Source: Siphonodentalium dalli (Eukaryota; Mollusca; Scaphopoda; Gadilida; Siphonodentaliidae). From it: a stretch of DNA of 64,000 nucleotides. The stretch's first letter is position 1, and each line of letters begins with the position of its first letter. Under the pieces are notes generated by a model, which searched no databases, was not told the origin of the DNA, and saw nothing but the letters and a program-made list of their open reading frames with translations. Of this stretch, positions 45,513-56,852 are shown piece after piece. The translations under genes were made by a program, and so were the position numbers. The stretch covers positions 199,091,887 to 199,155,886 of the forward strand of contig CP136062.1 of NCBI GenBank assembly GCA_032622095.1. The letters are read 5' to 3'.

Positions 45513-46500
45513 CTAATTACACTTAAGCGTAAATTATTTACGCTTAAGCATAATTAACTTACGATAAGCGTAATACATTTGAATTACGCTTAAGTGTAAT
45601 TGGGTTCATCAGCTATCTAACCTCTATGGGAGGAAGCCAAATTAACATTTAATAAATAATTGAGCTAAAGCCCCCCCCCCCAATCAAGGAATCTCTAATT
45701 ACACTTAAGTGCAATAAGAATATTTCTTATCGCGCTTAAGAGCAATAAGAATATTCCTTATTGCGCTTAGAGATTCCTTATTGCGCTTAAGTGAAATATG
45801 ATATTCCTTTTTGTGCTTAAGTGCAATAAGATATTCCTTATTTTGCTAAGCGCAATTAGATATTTCCTTATTGAACTTAATCGCAATTATATCTTCCCTT
45901 ATTATATCGCTTAAGCTCAATTATATCGCTTAAGCTCTATTATTTATTAAATGTTAATTTGGCTCCCCATATACCTCGTGTATATTGGTATAACCTGATG
46001 TAGGTTACTGGCATTAGTAATGCGGTTGCATCCATCCAAATGTGAAAAGGGCCTCCCATACTATTTCCGCTAAATCGCATATGATTTGGATTTAAGTATA
46101 AATGATTTGCTCTTAAGTGCAAATGATTTACACTTAAGCGTAAATGATTTGCGATTAAGCAGAATCAGAATAAATGTGAAAACGGCTTCTCGTATAATCG
46201 CTTAAGCATAATTCATTTACGATTAAGTGTAATTAATCTATCAATGAAAATGAATGACCAGTGAGCTTAAGCGTAAATCAATTACAGTTAAGCGTAAATC
46301 AATTACGCTTAAGCACACTTAAATCAATTACGCTTAAGCACACTAGTCATAATTCTATTACTCATATAGGAGTAATTCTTTATCTACATCATACGGTTAA
46401 GCGTTAGTGAATTACGCTTTATATGTGTGCATTACACCTGAGGCTGAGTGTAATACATTACGCTTACGTGTAATTCACTTACGCTAAAGTGCAATTAGCT
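45513..46500. mobile_element. CTTAAG-palindrome element (about 1 kb)
   Basis: The ends are inverted: tagctaattacacttaagcgtaa at the left and a complementary ttacgctaaagtgcaattagcta at the right. Inside are several dozen forms of (a)cgcttaag(t/c)g and cacttaagcg, alternately oriented and spaced by about 10-20 AT-rich bases. Three tgtgaaaa-ggcyt-cc blocks (46042, 46174, 46507) are interspersed. No ORF of note. A related smaller cluster is at 1468-1600. Confidence 0.65.
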
Positions 46501-46509
46501 AATACATGT

Positions 46510-47250
46510 GAAAAAGGCCTTCCATTATAGTTATCATCTATCAGAATGAATAGTGTTGACTAAAGCTTGACAACAGAATTTGCCCTTAAAAATATTTCAT
46601 GGCCAATGAGCTAACAAATGGTCAGTATTGGCATATTGAATACCAATTATTGTACTATTGTACAGGTATAATGTAATTAAGCAGTTTTGAGTTACAAAAG
46701 TAAGACAACTCTTTCTGCACGGTACTGTGCTTGCGGCCAGATTGATGTAAAAATTCGGTCAATGCGCTTACAATTTTCTATAAATAGTAACATTTTGGAA
46801 TTATTACCTCTCGATCACTGTTCGATTATAATCTTTGCCACTAACTCGGCCAATGTTCTTCCGTTTGAACAATTCCCTTTCTATTCCTTCCCTGTCGAAT
46901 TGACTACCGATTGCGATGTCAATTAGTTTTTCGCTTTAATATTCTGATGTGACGCTATTCCAGCGAACGGTCATCCTCCCTAGAAGCCATTTCTGAGAAG
47001 TGAGAACGAAACCCGATTCAATTCCAATCGAGTCGGAAGTGCTCGGGCATTTCCGTGACTGCACAAGACAACGATTCGGTTTGTTTTTTCGTGTTATTAT
47101 GGCGAGATTAATCGGGACGATTGATGAAATCGAAATAGTTAGCCGAATGGCCGTATAATGTGTACAAATTGACTTCAGGATGGGGGATTTCGTGTATCTG
47201 AGTTATTTTATTCACTCTTCCCACAGAATGACGCAGGGAATTTACATTTC
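46510..47250. other. Intergenic stretch, nothing recognised
   Basis: A 79-codon plus-strand frame at 46687-46926 lacks motif support. Confidence 0.35.
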
Positions 47251-47252
47251 AC

Positions 47253-47553
47253 ATCACTTTAAATTATGCTGGGAGACAGAAGATTAGGCCGGTACCATCC
47301 TAACTCATCACATTAAATGGAACTGTCTGACACTGAATTAGGCCCGTACCGCTCTTGATCACTTCGAGTGAAACTGCGTGACAACTGAAATAGGACGTTG
47401 TCTCGCATTTTACCTGCTTTAGCGAATTGTGTCTATTTGATTTTTTTAAAGTGGGAGAATGGGGATTTATATGCAAATCTCCGGGGCATAATTTATGCAT
47501 GAAGCACTTTCTTGAGAACCAAACTAGGTGTATCATTGAGCAGGCATAAGATT
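47253..47553 (+). repeat. Dispersed repeat, second copy, left part
   Basis: Matches 41121-41440 up to gcataagatt, where an insertion begins. The remainder continues at 48914. Confidence 0.9.
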
Positions 47554-48913
47554 AGTCCAAGTCTTCTCGTACTAAAACTAGCTAAGATTTTGGGATTAGG
47601 AGATGCTAGTGTTTAGTCCGAGATCGCGCGCATAGCCTTCTTATGACACGAGTTACGCCCAGGATCTGTGGCGGGAATCTGTGGTGTATTTTACTCGATT
47701 TACCTAACAAAGCAATACATGATGCTATATACGTCGGAAAGAGTGACATCTTATGGTCAGAATGGTGTATAATAATCTAACTTTAATGTTAAATTACACA
47801 TAGAATATTCCGGTTGATTGCCACAAACATCGTTGTTTTTTCTGTTTGTTTACTTAACTGAAAGCCGAACTCAGGTTCCGAAGAACTTCGGCATTGTCCG
47901 GTGTTTGTTCTGAGTATTCTAGTTTCCGTTTCTATATATAGCGCGGGGTTTTCCGAACAAAATGGTGAAAACCGATCGCCGCAAAGTCCAGTTTCCAATG
48001 TGCTTTGAGAACAATTCCCGCACTAAAAACTTAATGACATAATGGAGGATCAGAAAGGTAGTTTTGTTGACAATTTTCGCAAGCAACTTGTCAAAATTGG
48101 AGCAAATTAGAACTCTTGTGTCTGACTTGCCATGCGTGTGATTTTCATCCATGTGCATTTTGACTTTTGTGTTGATAAAATAATCGGAGAACCGAATCAC
48201 ACAGTTTCGAAATATAGTTCTTCCGTTTTAGTGGGACTTTTCAAACTTAAGGTTAAAAATTTATACAAATTTTGTTTGATTTTTTGTGTGCTTAACAAGA
48301 GCAGTATATTGCTCTGTTCGCTTAGTATATATCTTAATTTCGCTGAAGTCCACCAAATGTGGGAAATGTAGCACCATATTATTTATTCTAATGCTCGTTG
48401 TGTTTACACTGTTTTAAACTTTGAGAGGGTTGTAATTCCCCGTAATTTATTTAATGTATTACATTTATATCTCTAATGTTTAATTAATCTATTTATTTTT
48501 TATTTATTGACACACATAATTACGATTACAATGGAGAATTCATCGTAATTTGCGTTGTCAGTCGAAAATCTACGGAATATTTTTAACGGAAAATGCCGAA
48601 CACAGTTCGCGAGGTCAACTGAGTTCGCATACTTTTAAAAATTTGTAAACATTGCGGTAAATGTCTCTTTTCGCATTAAATTACCGCTTTCAATTCACAA
48701 CTGATGTGGGGTTCAGATCAAATAGCATGTCTTCTGCGGAAAATATCTTTTATTGTCGCAATTGTGATATTTTATTTCATATAATTGTGGTTTTATTTGA
48801 GCGGGTCATTAACGCTTAACTCGTGTCATAAGAAGGCTATGCGCGCGATCTCGGACTAAACACTAGCATCTCTCCATCCCAAAATCTTAGCTAGTTTTAG
48901 TACGAGAAGACTA
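47554..48913. mobile_element. Mutator-like nonautonomous element (1,360 bp) nested in a repeat
   Basis: Terminal inverted repeats of about 95-100 bp begin agtcttctcgtactaaaac and extend to cttatgacacgagtta. The left end has six extra bases (agtcca). The element is flanked by a perfect 10-bp direct repeat GCATAAGATT (47544-47553 and 48914-48923), which is single at the empty site near 41428. Long TIRs and a 9-11-bp duplication are the Mutator/MULE pattern. The interior encodes no recognisable transposase. Confidence 0.85.
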
Positions 48914-49195
48914 GCATAAGATTTAACAACTGGTGGATGCGTTAGGCAAATCATAAAATGTTCCTACAAATTAGTATTGAGATTTTTCTTCTGGAATTAC
49001 AACACTTGACCTACTTTTGAAAAATCAATATAAAATTCAAAAATATATGCAAAAACATTCTAATGGAGCAAGTTCCAAGACGATCCAGCAGATAATATGT
49101 ACATTTGTAATTGCCCATAAAAACTACCCACCCCTCAAGAATAAAAACAACATTGATTTACGCCCTTCTGCGCTCTTGCTATCCGCAAATTCTAT
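48914..49195 (+). repeat. Dispersed repeat, second copy, right part
   Basis: Continues from the target duplication and matches 41430-41700. Confidence 0.88.
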
Positions 49196-49800
49196 CTAAT
49201 AGAGACCTTTCGCAAAACTCACGTTTACGATTACGGATACGGATAGGGTACTACGTCACCAACATTTGTTTACTTTCTAATCGTTGTCATATTTTACTAT
49301 CCGCAATAACGGTTACGATTTCATGGTTTCTAATAAGCTCAAATAACACCTGAAATTTATTTTCTGCAATATATCACTTTACTCCGTTCGAGACTGTATA
49401 TGTATATCATGTAAACCATCCAGTTGTATTGAGCTACAACCTCGGTGTGCTGTTTAGATTGACAATCACTGTACTCGTCGTCGTGAATCTCGAGCTTCCC
49501 GCGAAATAAGATCGCTATTCACAACGGATAGTAATCGCTGGCTGCGACACAACACTTTGCAGTAATATATAGAATTACACTATGAAACCAGTCGCCAAAA
49601 ATACACGACTGACATGGATTTGGTGGTACTAAAAGAATATTTGGCACACCCACCAACATCACCGTGTCGACTTTGTTACGATTTGATAGGACAAATCAGA
49701 AGTGATGCACATCAGCGAGCACAGCAAACTTATGTCTGATTTCCTAAACCCAAAGAGGTGGTAGGCCTGGATAGGATAGGATATTTGATTCCCAATACAC
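49196..49800. other. Intergenic stretch, nothing recognised
   Basis: No gene or repeat boundary supported. Confidence 0.35.
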
Positions 49801-49805
49801 ATACA

Positions 49806-50801
49806 CAGAGACGTGGCGACAGGGGGGGGGGGGGTGTTGGGTGTCTCACCCTCCAACTTTGGTCAAAATTTTCAACAGTTGGAAATTTCATACCTGACAC
49901 AACATTAGTTGGAAATTTTACACCAACAATAGGTTGATAATGTTCTTGTAGTTTGATTTTCAAACAACTTATTGTGGGGAAGTTATTGTTTTTGGACCAA
50001 TATTTGCATATTTTCCTTCTTTTGATAAACATTTTGGACTGAAATGGCCATCAGTTAGAAATTTTCCAACCTTAGGGGTGTCAGGTTGGAAATTTCCAAC
50101 ACTTGGAAAGCTTGTGTCTTGGTCCCTCCCCGTGGCCAGTCAAAAACTTCTAGTTAATTTAAGAAAATAATATTGTCCTACATTTGGTCAAAATTGTCAT
50201 TGGAATTGTCATCAGTTGGAAATTTCCAACTCTATGAATGCGTGAGGCTAGTCTAGATGCCATGATTTTGCGATTTTCTTGTTCACGTTTAAAAAAAACG
50301 TTCGCCCGGTGTGTCCTGGTCCCTCCCCGTGGCCAATAAAAAACTGCTTAATTACATAGAATACTGCATGGGCGATTCATCTGCATTAAGAATACTTTCC
50401 ATTGTCCTAAAAAGGCACAAACCAACATCCAATGGCCCAAACGTGTTTAGTGTTGCTACAGTTCCTTATTATTGCTTTCTTAGTGTTACAAACCAGCACA
50501 AACTAGTAAAACCAATAAAAGGTGTGAAGGAAAAAACATAATTTTGTCACGGAAAAAACTGCTTTGGGCTTATTTTGACACCAACCACCCCCAGCATACG
50601 TGTCGGAAAAAAAATCCCCCCATTGTGTTCCCAAGTGTTTTTCTAACACTTATCTCAATGTAGCATACACTAATTCCGACCAAATGAACTACAGACACAG
50701 GGGCGTGGTCAGTATGCGATCGCAAATTATATTTACGCAGTTACCATGGGTGACAAAATGAAAACAAAATAAGTCTCCACGCCCTTATCGCCACGTCCCT
50801 G
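49806..50801 (+). mobile_element. CAGrGACGTGGCGA-ended repeat (possible hAT-like element)
   Basis: The left end is CAGAGACGTGGCGACAGGGG and the right end reads cttatcgccacgtccctg, i.e. inverted. Interior blocks are shared with 27891-28245. A module with ggtccctccccgtggcc repeats at 50119 and 50322. The flanking 8 bases do not form a duplication, so one end may belong to a different insertion. Confidence 0.55.
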
Positions 50802-51680
50802 CATGATAGTATAACCCTAAGCAGTTATTTGTTTCGTCCATATGTACAAGCATATACGGCTCCGTTTGAGTTGAGTGGGTCCAATTACTGTTACCCATTC
50901 AGTTAGATTGCACTAATTGTGCAGAGGTGCCACATTTCTCAATCATTAGCTTCCAAAAGTTAGTATTTAGGAGACGATTGACCTACTTGAGAGAATATTG
51001 CCGTCTACCCTTCTACTATAAATTACAACACAAATTTATGCAAATAGCCAGAGTATGTGCTTTATTGTGCAAAATCAGCAAAGAGGCATATCACAAACAG
51101 CTGGTATTATTCCTGCGTTAAAACAGAGATGAAACCAATTCTTTGGGAAAAAACCCTCTGAAAGCATGGAGCAATACCTCATACATGACATGGATATAAC
51201 ATGAATCAATTTGTATCATGACAAAGTAATATAATATACAATGTTCTACTCGTGTGTATATATCAGATTTTGTTTGTTTGTTCTCTTTTTGCCTTTATTG
51301 TAGCATCTATACTTTTGTATAATATATTTGTTGTGGAACCATGCGCTGAAAGCAGACTGGCTAAAGTGATCTATTTCATTCATAACGCCTAAGTCGTAAA
51401 CACATTTCAATTGTAATACTGCTCACTCATAATTAACCTTGACAAATCATGCAGTCACTGAACGAGCGCTCAACACATTTCGGTGACCATTCAATTGTAA
51501 TCACTCGTATCCATATAGACAACAGTTTTGATACTATTCTTCGAAACGTACAAAACTATTACTCTCAGTCGACCATGTGCATACAAGGCACATTCACTGC
51601 TTTAGGTCTCCCTCACTTTCTCTTGAATATTATGCGCATGCATGCATATATATAGAGCCTTAACTAGCTCACCTGTATCC
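50802..51680. other. Intergenic stretch, possibly degraded LINE 5' sequence
   Basis: Open frames at 50927-51121 and 51449-51655 have no clear motif. The second could be upstream LINE reverse transcriptase sequence by position only. Confidence 0.3.
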
Positions 51681-51689
51681 GTCACTGCA

Positions 51690-52204
51690 GAGAATCCACA
51701 CTTTAATGTCTAATGTTGTACCACATGGTTAAATTTTAGGACCTTTTCTCTTCCTCAATTGTCTATAACTAACCTTCAAACGGGATCCAGTCTCATTTGT
51801 TGAAACTCATAAACACCTCGGTCTTAAATTGAAATAATAACCTAAATGGGAAAAACCGAATAGCCTCACGCTTAGCACAGCTCCGAAGATTCAAGTATGA
51901 GCTTGACCGAAGATTGCTTGAAAGTATTTATAAAACTTTTACCCTATACCACTATTTGATTACTCCTATGTGTGCTGGGATTGCGCCCCCCAATACATCA
52001 CCGTGAAGCTCGACCGATCACATTGCGACGAACAGTTAGTGGCCTCACCCGATCGGTTTCCAATATAAACCTCCTAAATGAAGTTGGCTGGCCAACACAG
52101 AGCAAGAGAAGAGAGAATCCATAAATTTCAAGCAGTGTAGTAAATAGTAAATATTGATTCCCCCGAATAGCTGAAGAATCTTCTGACACCTTTATCAGAA
52201 GTCA
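51690..52204 (+). pseudogene. LINE reverse transcriptase relic, part before the Helitron-like array
   Basis: In shifted frames the strand reads SNVVPHG, a stop, then ILGPFLFL (the P-Q-G-x-x-L-G-P block with the Q lost). It goes straight on to THKHLGLKLK, so the YxDD box between them is deleted. Next come LLDYSYVCWDCAP-like and GLTRSVSNINLLNEVGWPT. Stops and frameshifts throughout. The sequence resumes at 54798 after the array. Confidence 0.65.
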
Positions 52205-52649
52205 TCTCATATATATTTTGAAGACCTCTGTCTGTTTGTTTGTCTGTCTGTCTGTCTGTATGTTTGTCTGTATGTTTGTCTGTATGTTTGTCATTAATAC
52301 AAATCTACGATTCTCGACCGATCGGGACGAACGGTACGGGTGTGTAGTTTGACCAGGCGGTGGACGTTGTCGTATTGGCGAGCCCGTGCGACGCCCGTGC
52401 AGCGCATGCACAGACGAGATCTCGGAAACGGATGGAGCTATCGACTTGAAATTTGGTATGTGAATGTATCTTGCCCCGGATACGAATTTTATCGGGTCGC
52501 CGATCTCGTGCGACGCCAGCTTCGCGCATGCGCAGACCAGATCTCGGAAACGGGTAGAGCTTTCGACTTGAAATCGTCGGGCTGGGTAGAGCTATCGACT
52601 TGAAATTTGGTTTTTGAATAGCCCGGACAACGTCGGGCTCATCGGCTAG
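52205..52649 (+). mobile_element. Helitron-like (HINE-type) unit 1
   Basis: It begins TCTCATATATATTTTGAAGA after host A and ends with the hairpin agcccggacaacgtcgggct, then catcggCTAG before T. This is the Helitron plan: A|TC start, 3' hairpin, CTRR end, T. After the start there is a tctg/tatg tetranucleotide tract, then ctacgattctcgaccgatcg, then 122-bp core repeats. No Rep/helicase gene. Confidence 0.85.
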
Positions 52650-53284
52650 TCTCATATATATTTTGAAGACCTCTGTCTGTTTGTTTGTATGTTTGTCTGT
52701 ATGTTTGTTTGTCATTTATACAAATCTACGATTCTCGACCGATCGGGACCAAACTTGGTACGTGTGTGTAGTTTGACCAGGCGGTGGACGTTGTCGTATT
52801 GGCGAGCCCGTGCGGCGCCCGCATCGCGGTGCGCAGACGAGATCTCGGAAACGGGTGGAGCTATCGACTTGAAATTTGGTATGTGAATGTATCTTGCCCC
52901 GGATACGAATTTCATCGGGTCGCCGAGCCCGTGCGACGCCAGCTTCGCGCATGCGCAGACGAGATCTCTGAAACGGGTGGAGCTATCGACTTGAAATTTG
53001 GTATTTGAATGTATCTTGCCCCGGATACGAATTTTATCGGGTCGCCGAGCCCGTGCGACGCCAGCTTCGCGCATGCGCAGACCAAATCTCGGAAACGGGT
53101 GGAGCTATCGACTTGAAATTTGGTATGTGAATGTATCTTGCCCAGGATACGAATTTTATCGGGTCGTCGAGCCCGTGCGACGCCAGCTTCGCGCATGCGC
53201 ATACCAGATCTCGGAAACGGGTGGAGCTATCGACTTGAAATTTGGTTTTTGAATAGCCCGGACAACGTCGGGCTCATCGGCTAG
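52650..53284 (+). mobile_element. Helitron-like unit 2
   Basis: Starts immediately after the CTAG of unit 1 and has the same start, hairpin and CTAG end. It is the longest unit because it has most copies of the 122-bp core repeat (starts at 52803, 52925, 53047 and 53169). Confidence 0.87.
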
Positions 53285-53700
53285 TCTCATATATATTTTG
53301 AAGACCTCTGTCTGTTTGTTTGTATGTTTGTATGTTTGTCATTTATACAAATCTACGATTCTCGACCGATCGGGACGAAACTTGGTACGTGTGTGTAGTT
53401 TGACCAGGCGGTGAACGTTGTCGTATTGGCGAGCCCGTGCGGCGCCCGCTTCGCGCATGCGCAGACGAGATCTCGGAAACGGGTGGAGCTATCGACTTGA
53501 AATTTGGTATGTGAATGTATCTTGCCCCGGATACGAATTTTATCGGGTCGCCGAGCACGTGCGACGCCAGCTTCGCGCATGCGCAGACCAGATCTCGGAA
53601 ACGGGTAGAGCTATCGACTTGAAATCGTCGGGCTGGGTAGAGCTATCGACTTGAAATTTGGTTTTTGAATAGCCCGGACAACGTCGGGCTCATCGGCTAG
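53285..53700 (+). mobile_element. Helitron-like unit 3
   Basis: Same start, hairpin and CTAG end, abutting unit 2. Two core repeats, then a short partial repeat with cgtcgggctgggtagagc. Confidence 0.87.
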
Positions 53701-54257
53701 TCTCATATATATTTTGAAGACCTCTGTCTGTATGTATGTTTGTTTGTTTGTTTGTTTGTTTGTCTGTCTGTCTGTCATTTATACAAATCTACGATTCTCG
53801 ACCGATCGGGACGAAACTTGGTACGTGTGTGTAGTTTGACCAGGCGGTGAACGTTGTCGTATTGGCGAGCCCGTGCGGCGCCCGCTTCGCGCATGCGCAG
53901 ACGAGATCTCGGAAACGGGTGGAGCTATCGACTTGAAATTTGCTATGTGAATGTATCTTGCCCCGGATACGAATTTTATCGGGTCGCCGAGCCCGTGCGA
54001 CACCAGCTTCGCGCATGCGCAGACGAGATCTCGGAAACGGGTGGAGCTATCGACTTGAAATTTGCTATGTGAATGTATCTTGCCCCGGATACGAATTTTA
54101 TCGGGTCGCCGAGCCCGTGCGATGCCAGCTTCGCGCATGCGCAGACCAGATCTCGGAAACGGGTAGAGCTATCGACTTGAAATTTCGGGCTGGGTAGAGC
54201 TATCGACTTGAAATTTGGTTTTTGAATACCCCGGACAACGTCGGGCTCATCGGCTAG
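53701..54257 (+). mobile_element. Helitron-like unit 4
   Basis: Same start, hairpin and CTAG end, abutting unit 3. Longer (tttg)n tract and three core repeats. Confidence 0.87.
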
Positions 54258-54797
54258 TCTATTATATATTTTGGAAGATCTGTCTGTGTGTGTGTCTGTG
54301 TGTGTGTGTGTTCGCGATGAACTCGAAAACGGCCGACCCGATTTCGATGAAACTTGGTATGTGGGAGAATTTTCGGCCGGGGGGTGGCATGGGCCTATTA
54401 ATTTGTCCGTGCGACGTGACCTTGACCTTGAAATCGGGTCATTTCAAGGTCAAACGCCCGAATATTACGGGATTTCGATGAAACTTGGTATGTGGGGGTA
54501 CATTCGGCCGGGGAGTGGCATAGGCCTATTAATTTTCCCGTGCGACGTGACATTGAAATCGGGTCAATTCAAGGTCAAATCGCCAAATTTTATGGGATTT
54601 CGACCTGACCTTGACCTTCAAAATGATCAATTCAAGGTCAAATCGGGTAAAACCGGATGGATTTCGACGGGCACGTTTGTCGGGTACTTTTGTCCGGGCA
54701 GTGTTTTGAACTGGTCAAATCGTGACCCCACTTGACCTTGACCTTCAAAATGGACAATTCAAGGTCAAAGCCCGGACGAAGTCGGGTCACCTTCTAG
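54258..54797 (+). mobile_element. Helitron-like unit 5, divergent subfamily
   Basis: Begins tctattatatattttggaag, has a tg/ctgt tract, and ends with hairpin cccggacgaagtcggg, tcacctt and CTAG before T. Its interior lacks the 122-bp core and instead holds repeated caaggtcaa / ttgaccttg motifs. It is close to the minus-strand element at 38045-38542. Confidence 0.82.
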
Positions 54798-55270
54798 TTT
54801 GATATAACTTGAGAAAACCGGGAACATTCTATTCATACTTCTGTAACACTGATCACTATGAACAATCATTCTTCCCAGCTACTTTTAAACCATGGAATGA
54901 CAAACTCACAGAAATAACAGATGCTGAAACTATCGTCGACTTCAAATTACCTCGAACTAATAGGTCGTGAAACCACCATCATACCATATGTACGGGTCGT
55001 ACAAACCTTAACGTTACCTATACCAAGTTGCGGACCAGATGCAGTGGCCTACGTTATGATATGTTTCAAAATTACATCTCTGACAGCCCCCAATGCCATA
55101 GCGGAAATTCATGTGAAGATACTCACAACTACCTCTGGACGTGTCCCCTATTCCACACCGAAAGAATGGAAATGTGTAAAACATTATACCGAGAAGGACT
55201 GAACGATTTACTTTTCGGAATTCCCGATACGTCAGATAGAAGAAACAAAATTCTCTTAAAATAGTCCATC
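54798..55270 (+). pseudogene. LINE ORF2 C-terminal relic, part after the Helitron-like array
   Basis: One frame from 54811 to the stop near 55262 has a single internal stop. It reads YNLRKPGTFYSYFC, SFFPATFKPWNDKLTEI, LRTRCSGLRYDMFQNY, then CHSGNSCEDTHNYLWTCPLF, a Cys/His C-terminal motif, and FGIPDTSD. This is the usual order at the end of Jockey/CR1-type elements and continues the fragment at 51690-52204. Confidence 0.7.
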
Positions 55271-55549
55271 GATATATAACAGCGACAAAACGATTCGAAG
55301 TCGGATAGATCAAACGAATTTCAGAATAGCCACCAAAAGCAAATTAGTCACGAAATCGGTTTTGACACACGGAAATATCACAATGGACGATCCGTGTACC
55401 GAGAGAAACAAACTGTTGGATGGCTGGGCTATTCCTTTCTCCATTATTTATGTCGCTTACCAATCTGGGTGTGAAGACACACATATTTCGGCTCCTCTTC
55501 TATCACCCGTTCCTCTGCTATATCACCCGTTCTGGTTACCGGGGATGAT
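55271..55549. other. Probable LINE 3' flank
   Basis: No motif recognised. Follows the LINE C-terminal frame. Confidence 0.35.
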
Positions 55550-55625
55550 CATAGCAATTCAACAGGACCCATCAGCATCATAGCACATTAGCAGGACCAT
55601 TTAGCCAGGAATGGTACAATATTTA
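55550..55625 (+). repeat. Short dispersed repeat, copy 2
   Basis: Matches 44466-44545 (acccatcagcatcatagcac and gcaggaccattta). Confidence 0.75.
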
Positions 55626-55679
55626 ACTTGAGCTTGGGTATACGTGGGTCTTTACATATATATATATATACTAAATTGA

Positions 55680-55912
55680 TTCTTCAACCCAGGTATACAC
55701 GTACACACTGGAATGGTATACTATTTATTTGGATGGGTGTTCATGTAATAAAAGCAGACATGATAACAGATAATACAACGGATTCATACTCATTGGTGGG
55801 AATTGTTCTGATAATAAGTTTTAAAAAACGCCCTATTGTTGTTTGTTGAACTTATTCTCTGAACATTTCCTAAATAAACTTCTAATCAATGATTATTTAG
55901 TTTAGAAAGGGT
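55680..55912 (+). mobile_element. MITE of the TTAACCCTTTCT family, right end recognisable
   Basis: Interior blocks ctggaatggtatactattta and catactcattggtgggaatt match the family. The right end tagtttagaaagggtta lacks the last A of TTAA, and the left end is degenerate. Confidence 0.6.
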
Positions 55913-56112
55913 TACACTGAAGAATGAAAATATTATGGATCCCTATTCGCTGGTAAAGTAAATAAACTGAGTCTTTGAGGGAGGGTATCATAATGCTTGG
56001 GGTATTGGTTTATTATACAAGGAATGAATAATGCATGGTATAAAGCGCAAACGTTCCTTCTAGACCGTTAGCCCCCCCCCCCCCGCAAATTATCAACAAA
56101 TTAACCAGTTAA

Positions 56113-56346
56113 ATGGTACATCAGCCGTATAAACATCAACATACACATACATGTACCCACCAAAAATTAACCATGCACCAGTTATCACATTATAAATTGG
56201 GAAAAGGTGTACGTGAACACTTCTTCAACCAAAGAGTTATTACCGAGTGGAACGCTTTACCTGAACATGTTGTAGCGGCAAATTCTGTGAATGTGTTCAA
56301 CGAACAATTTGACAAGTTGTGGGACCAGAAATACAACTATGACTAA
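56113..56346 (+). pseudogene. LINE ORF2 extreme C-terminus
   Basis: A 77-residue frame ends at TAA (56344-56346). From about residue 33 it reads REHFFNQRVITEWNALP, then EHVVAANSVNVFNEQFDKLW. This FFxxRVxxxWNxLPxxVVxAxSVNxFKxxxDKxW pattern is the conserved end of many non-LTR retrotransposon proteins. The upstream part is not LINE-like, so the copy is 5'-truncated. A Helitron-like element starts at the very next base after the stop codon. Confidence 0.72.
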
Positions 56347-56705
56347 TCTACTTTATATTTTGGAACTTCAGTCTGTCTGTATGTGTGTATGTATGTGTCT
56401 TATAGACTAGAAAACTGCTCGACCGATCCGACTCAAATTTAGTATGTAGGCCTAATTTGATTTCACGTGCGACCGTGGCCTTGACCTTGCTCATATATAG
56501 CTCACATCTATAGACATGTTTCTGGACCTCGACCGATCCGACTCGAGTTTGGTGTCTGGGTCTACTACTTTGATCCCGGGAACAATATGACGGGGGTGGG
56601 GTCCAATTTAACGTGCGACCGTGTCCTTGACTTTGACATTGACCTAGCTCATATACGCTCATACAGGCATGTTTATGGATCGATCGAATCGGGCACATCA
56701 GCTAG
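56347..56705 (+). mobile_element. Helitron-like (HINE-type) element
   Basis: Starts TCTACTTTATATTTTGGAAC after host A, has a tctgtctgtatgtgtg tract, contains two accgatccgactc blocks, and ends catcagCTAG before T. Similar to the minus-strand element at 38543-38929. Confidence 0.78.
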
Positions 56706-56823
56706 TAACTCATAATGATCGTGCTCAGCTTACAAATACAACAACTTTAATTACTATAACTCAATAACATAAATGCATATATTAACTGAATGAAAGTCAT
56801 GTCAACTTAATCCCCTTATTCCA

Positions 56824-56852
56824 TGATGACGATGATGATGATGATGATGATG
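56824..56852 (+). repeat. (GAT)n microsatellite
   Basis: About nine uninterrupted gat units. Confidence 0.9.

Larger units (their letters stand above)
52381..54190 (+). repeat. 122-bp core repeat of the Helitron-like units
   Basis: The repeat begins gagcccgtgcgacgccagct, includes gagatctcggaaacgggtgg and ends acgaattttatcgggtcgcc. Spacing between consecutive starts at 52925, 53047 and 53169 is 122 bp. A core of this size next to a tetranucleotide tract is typical of bivalve Helitron-related repeats as I know them. Confidence 0.88.

Noticed and set aside
49806-50801. Intact hAT element with target duplication
   Set aside because: The ends are inverted, but the flanking octamers cacataca and catgatag do not match.
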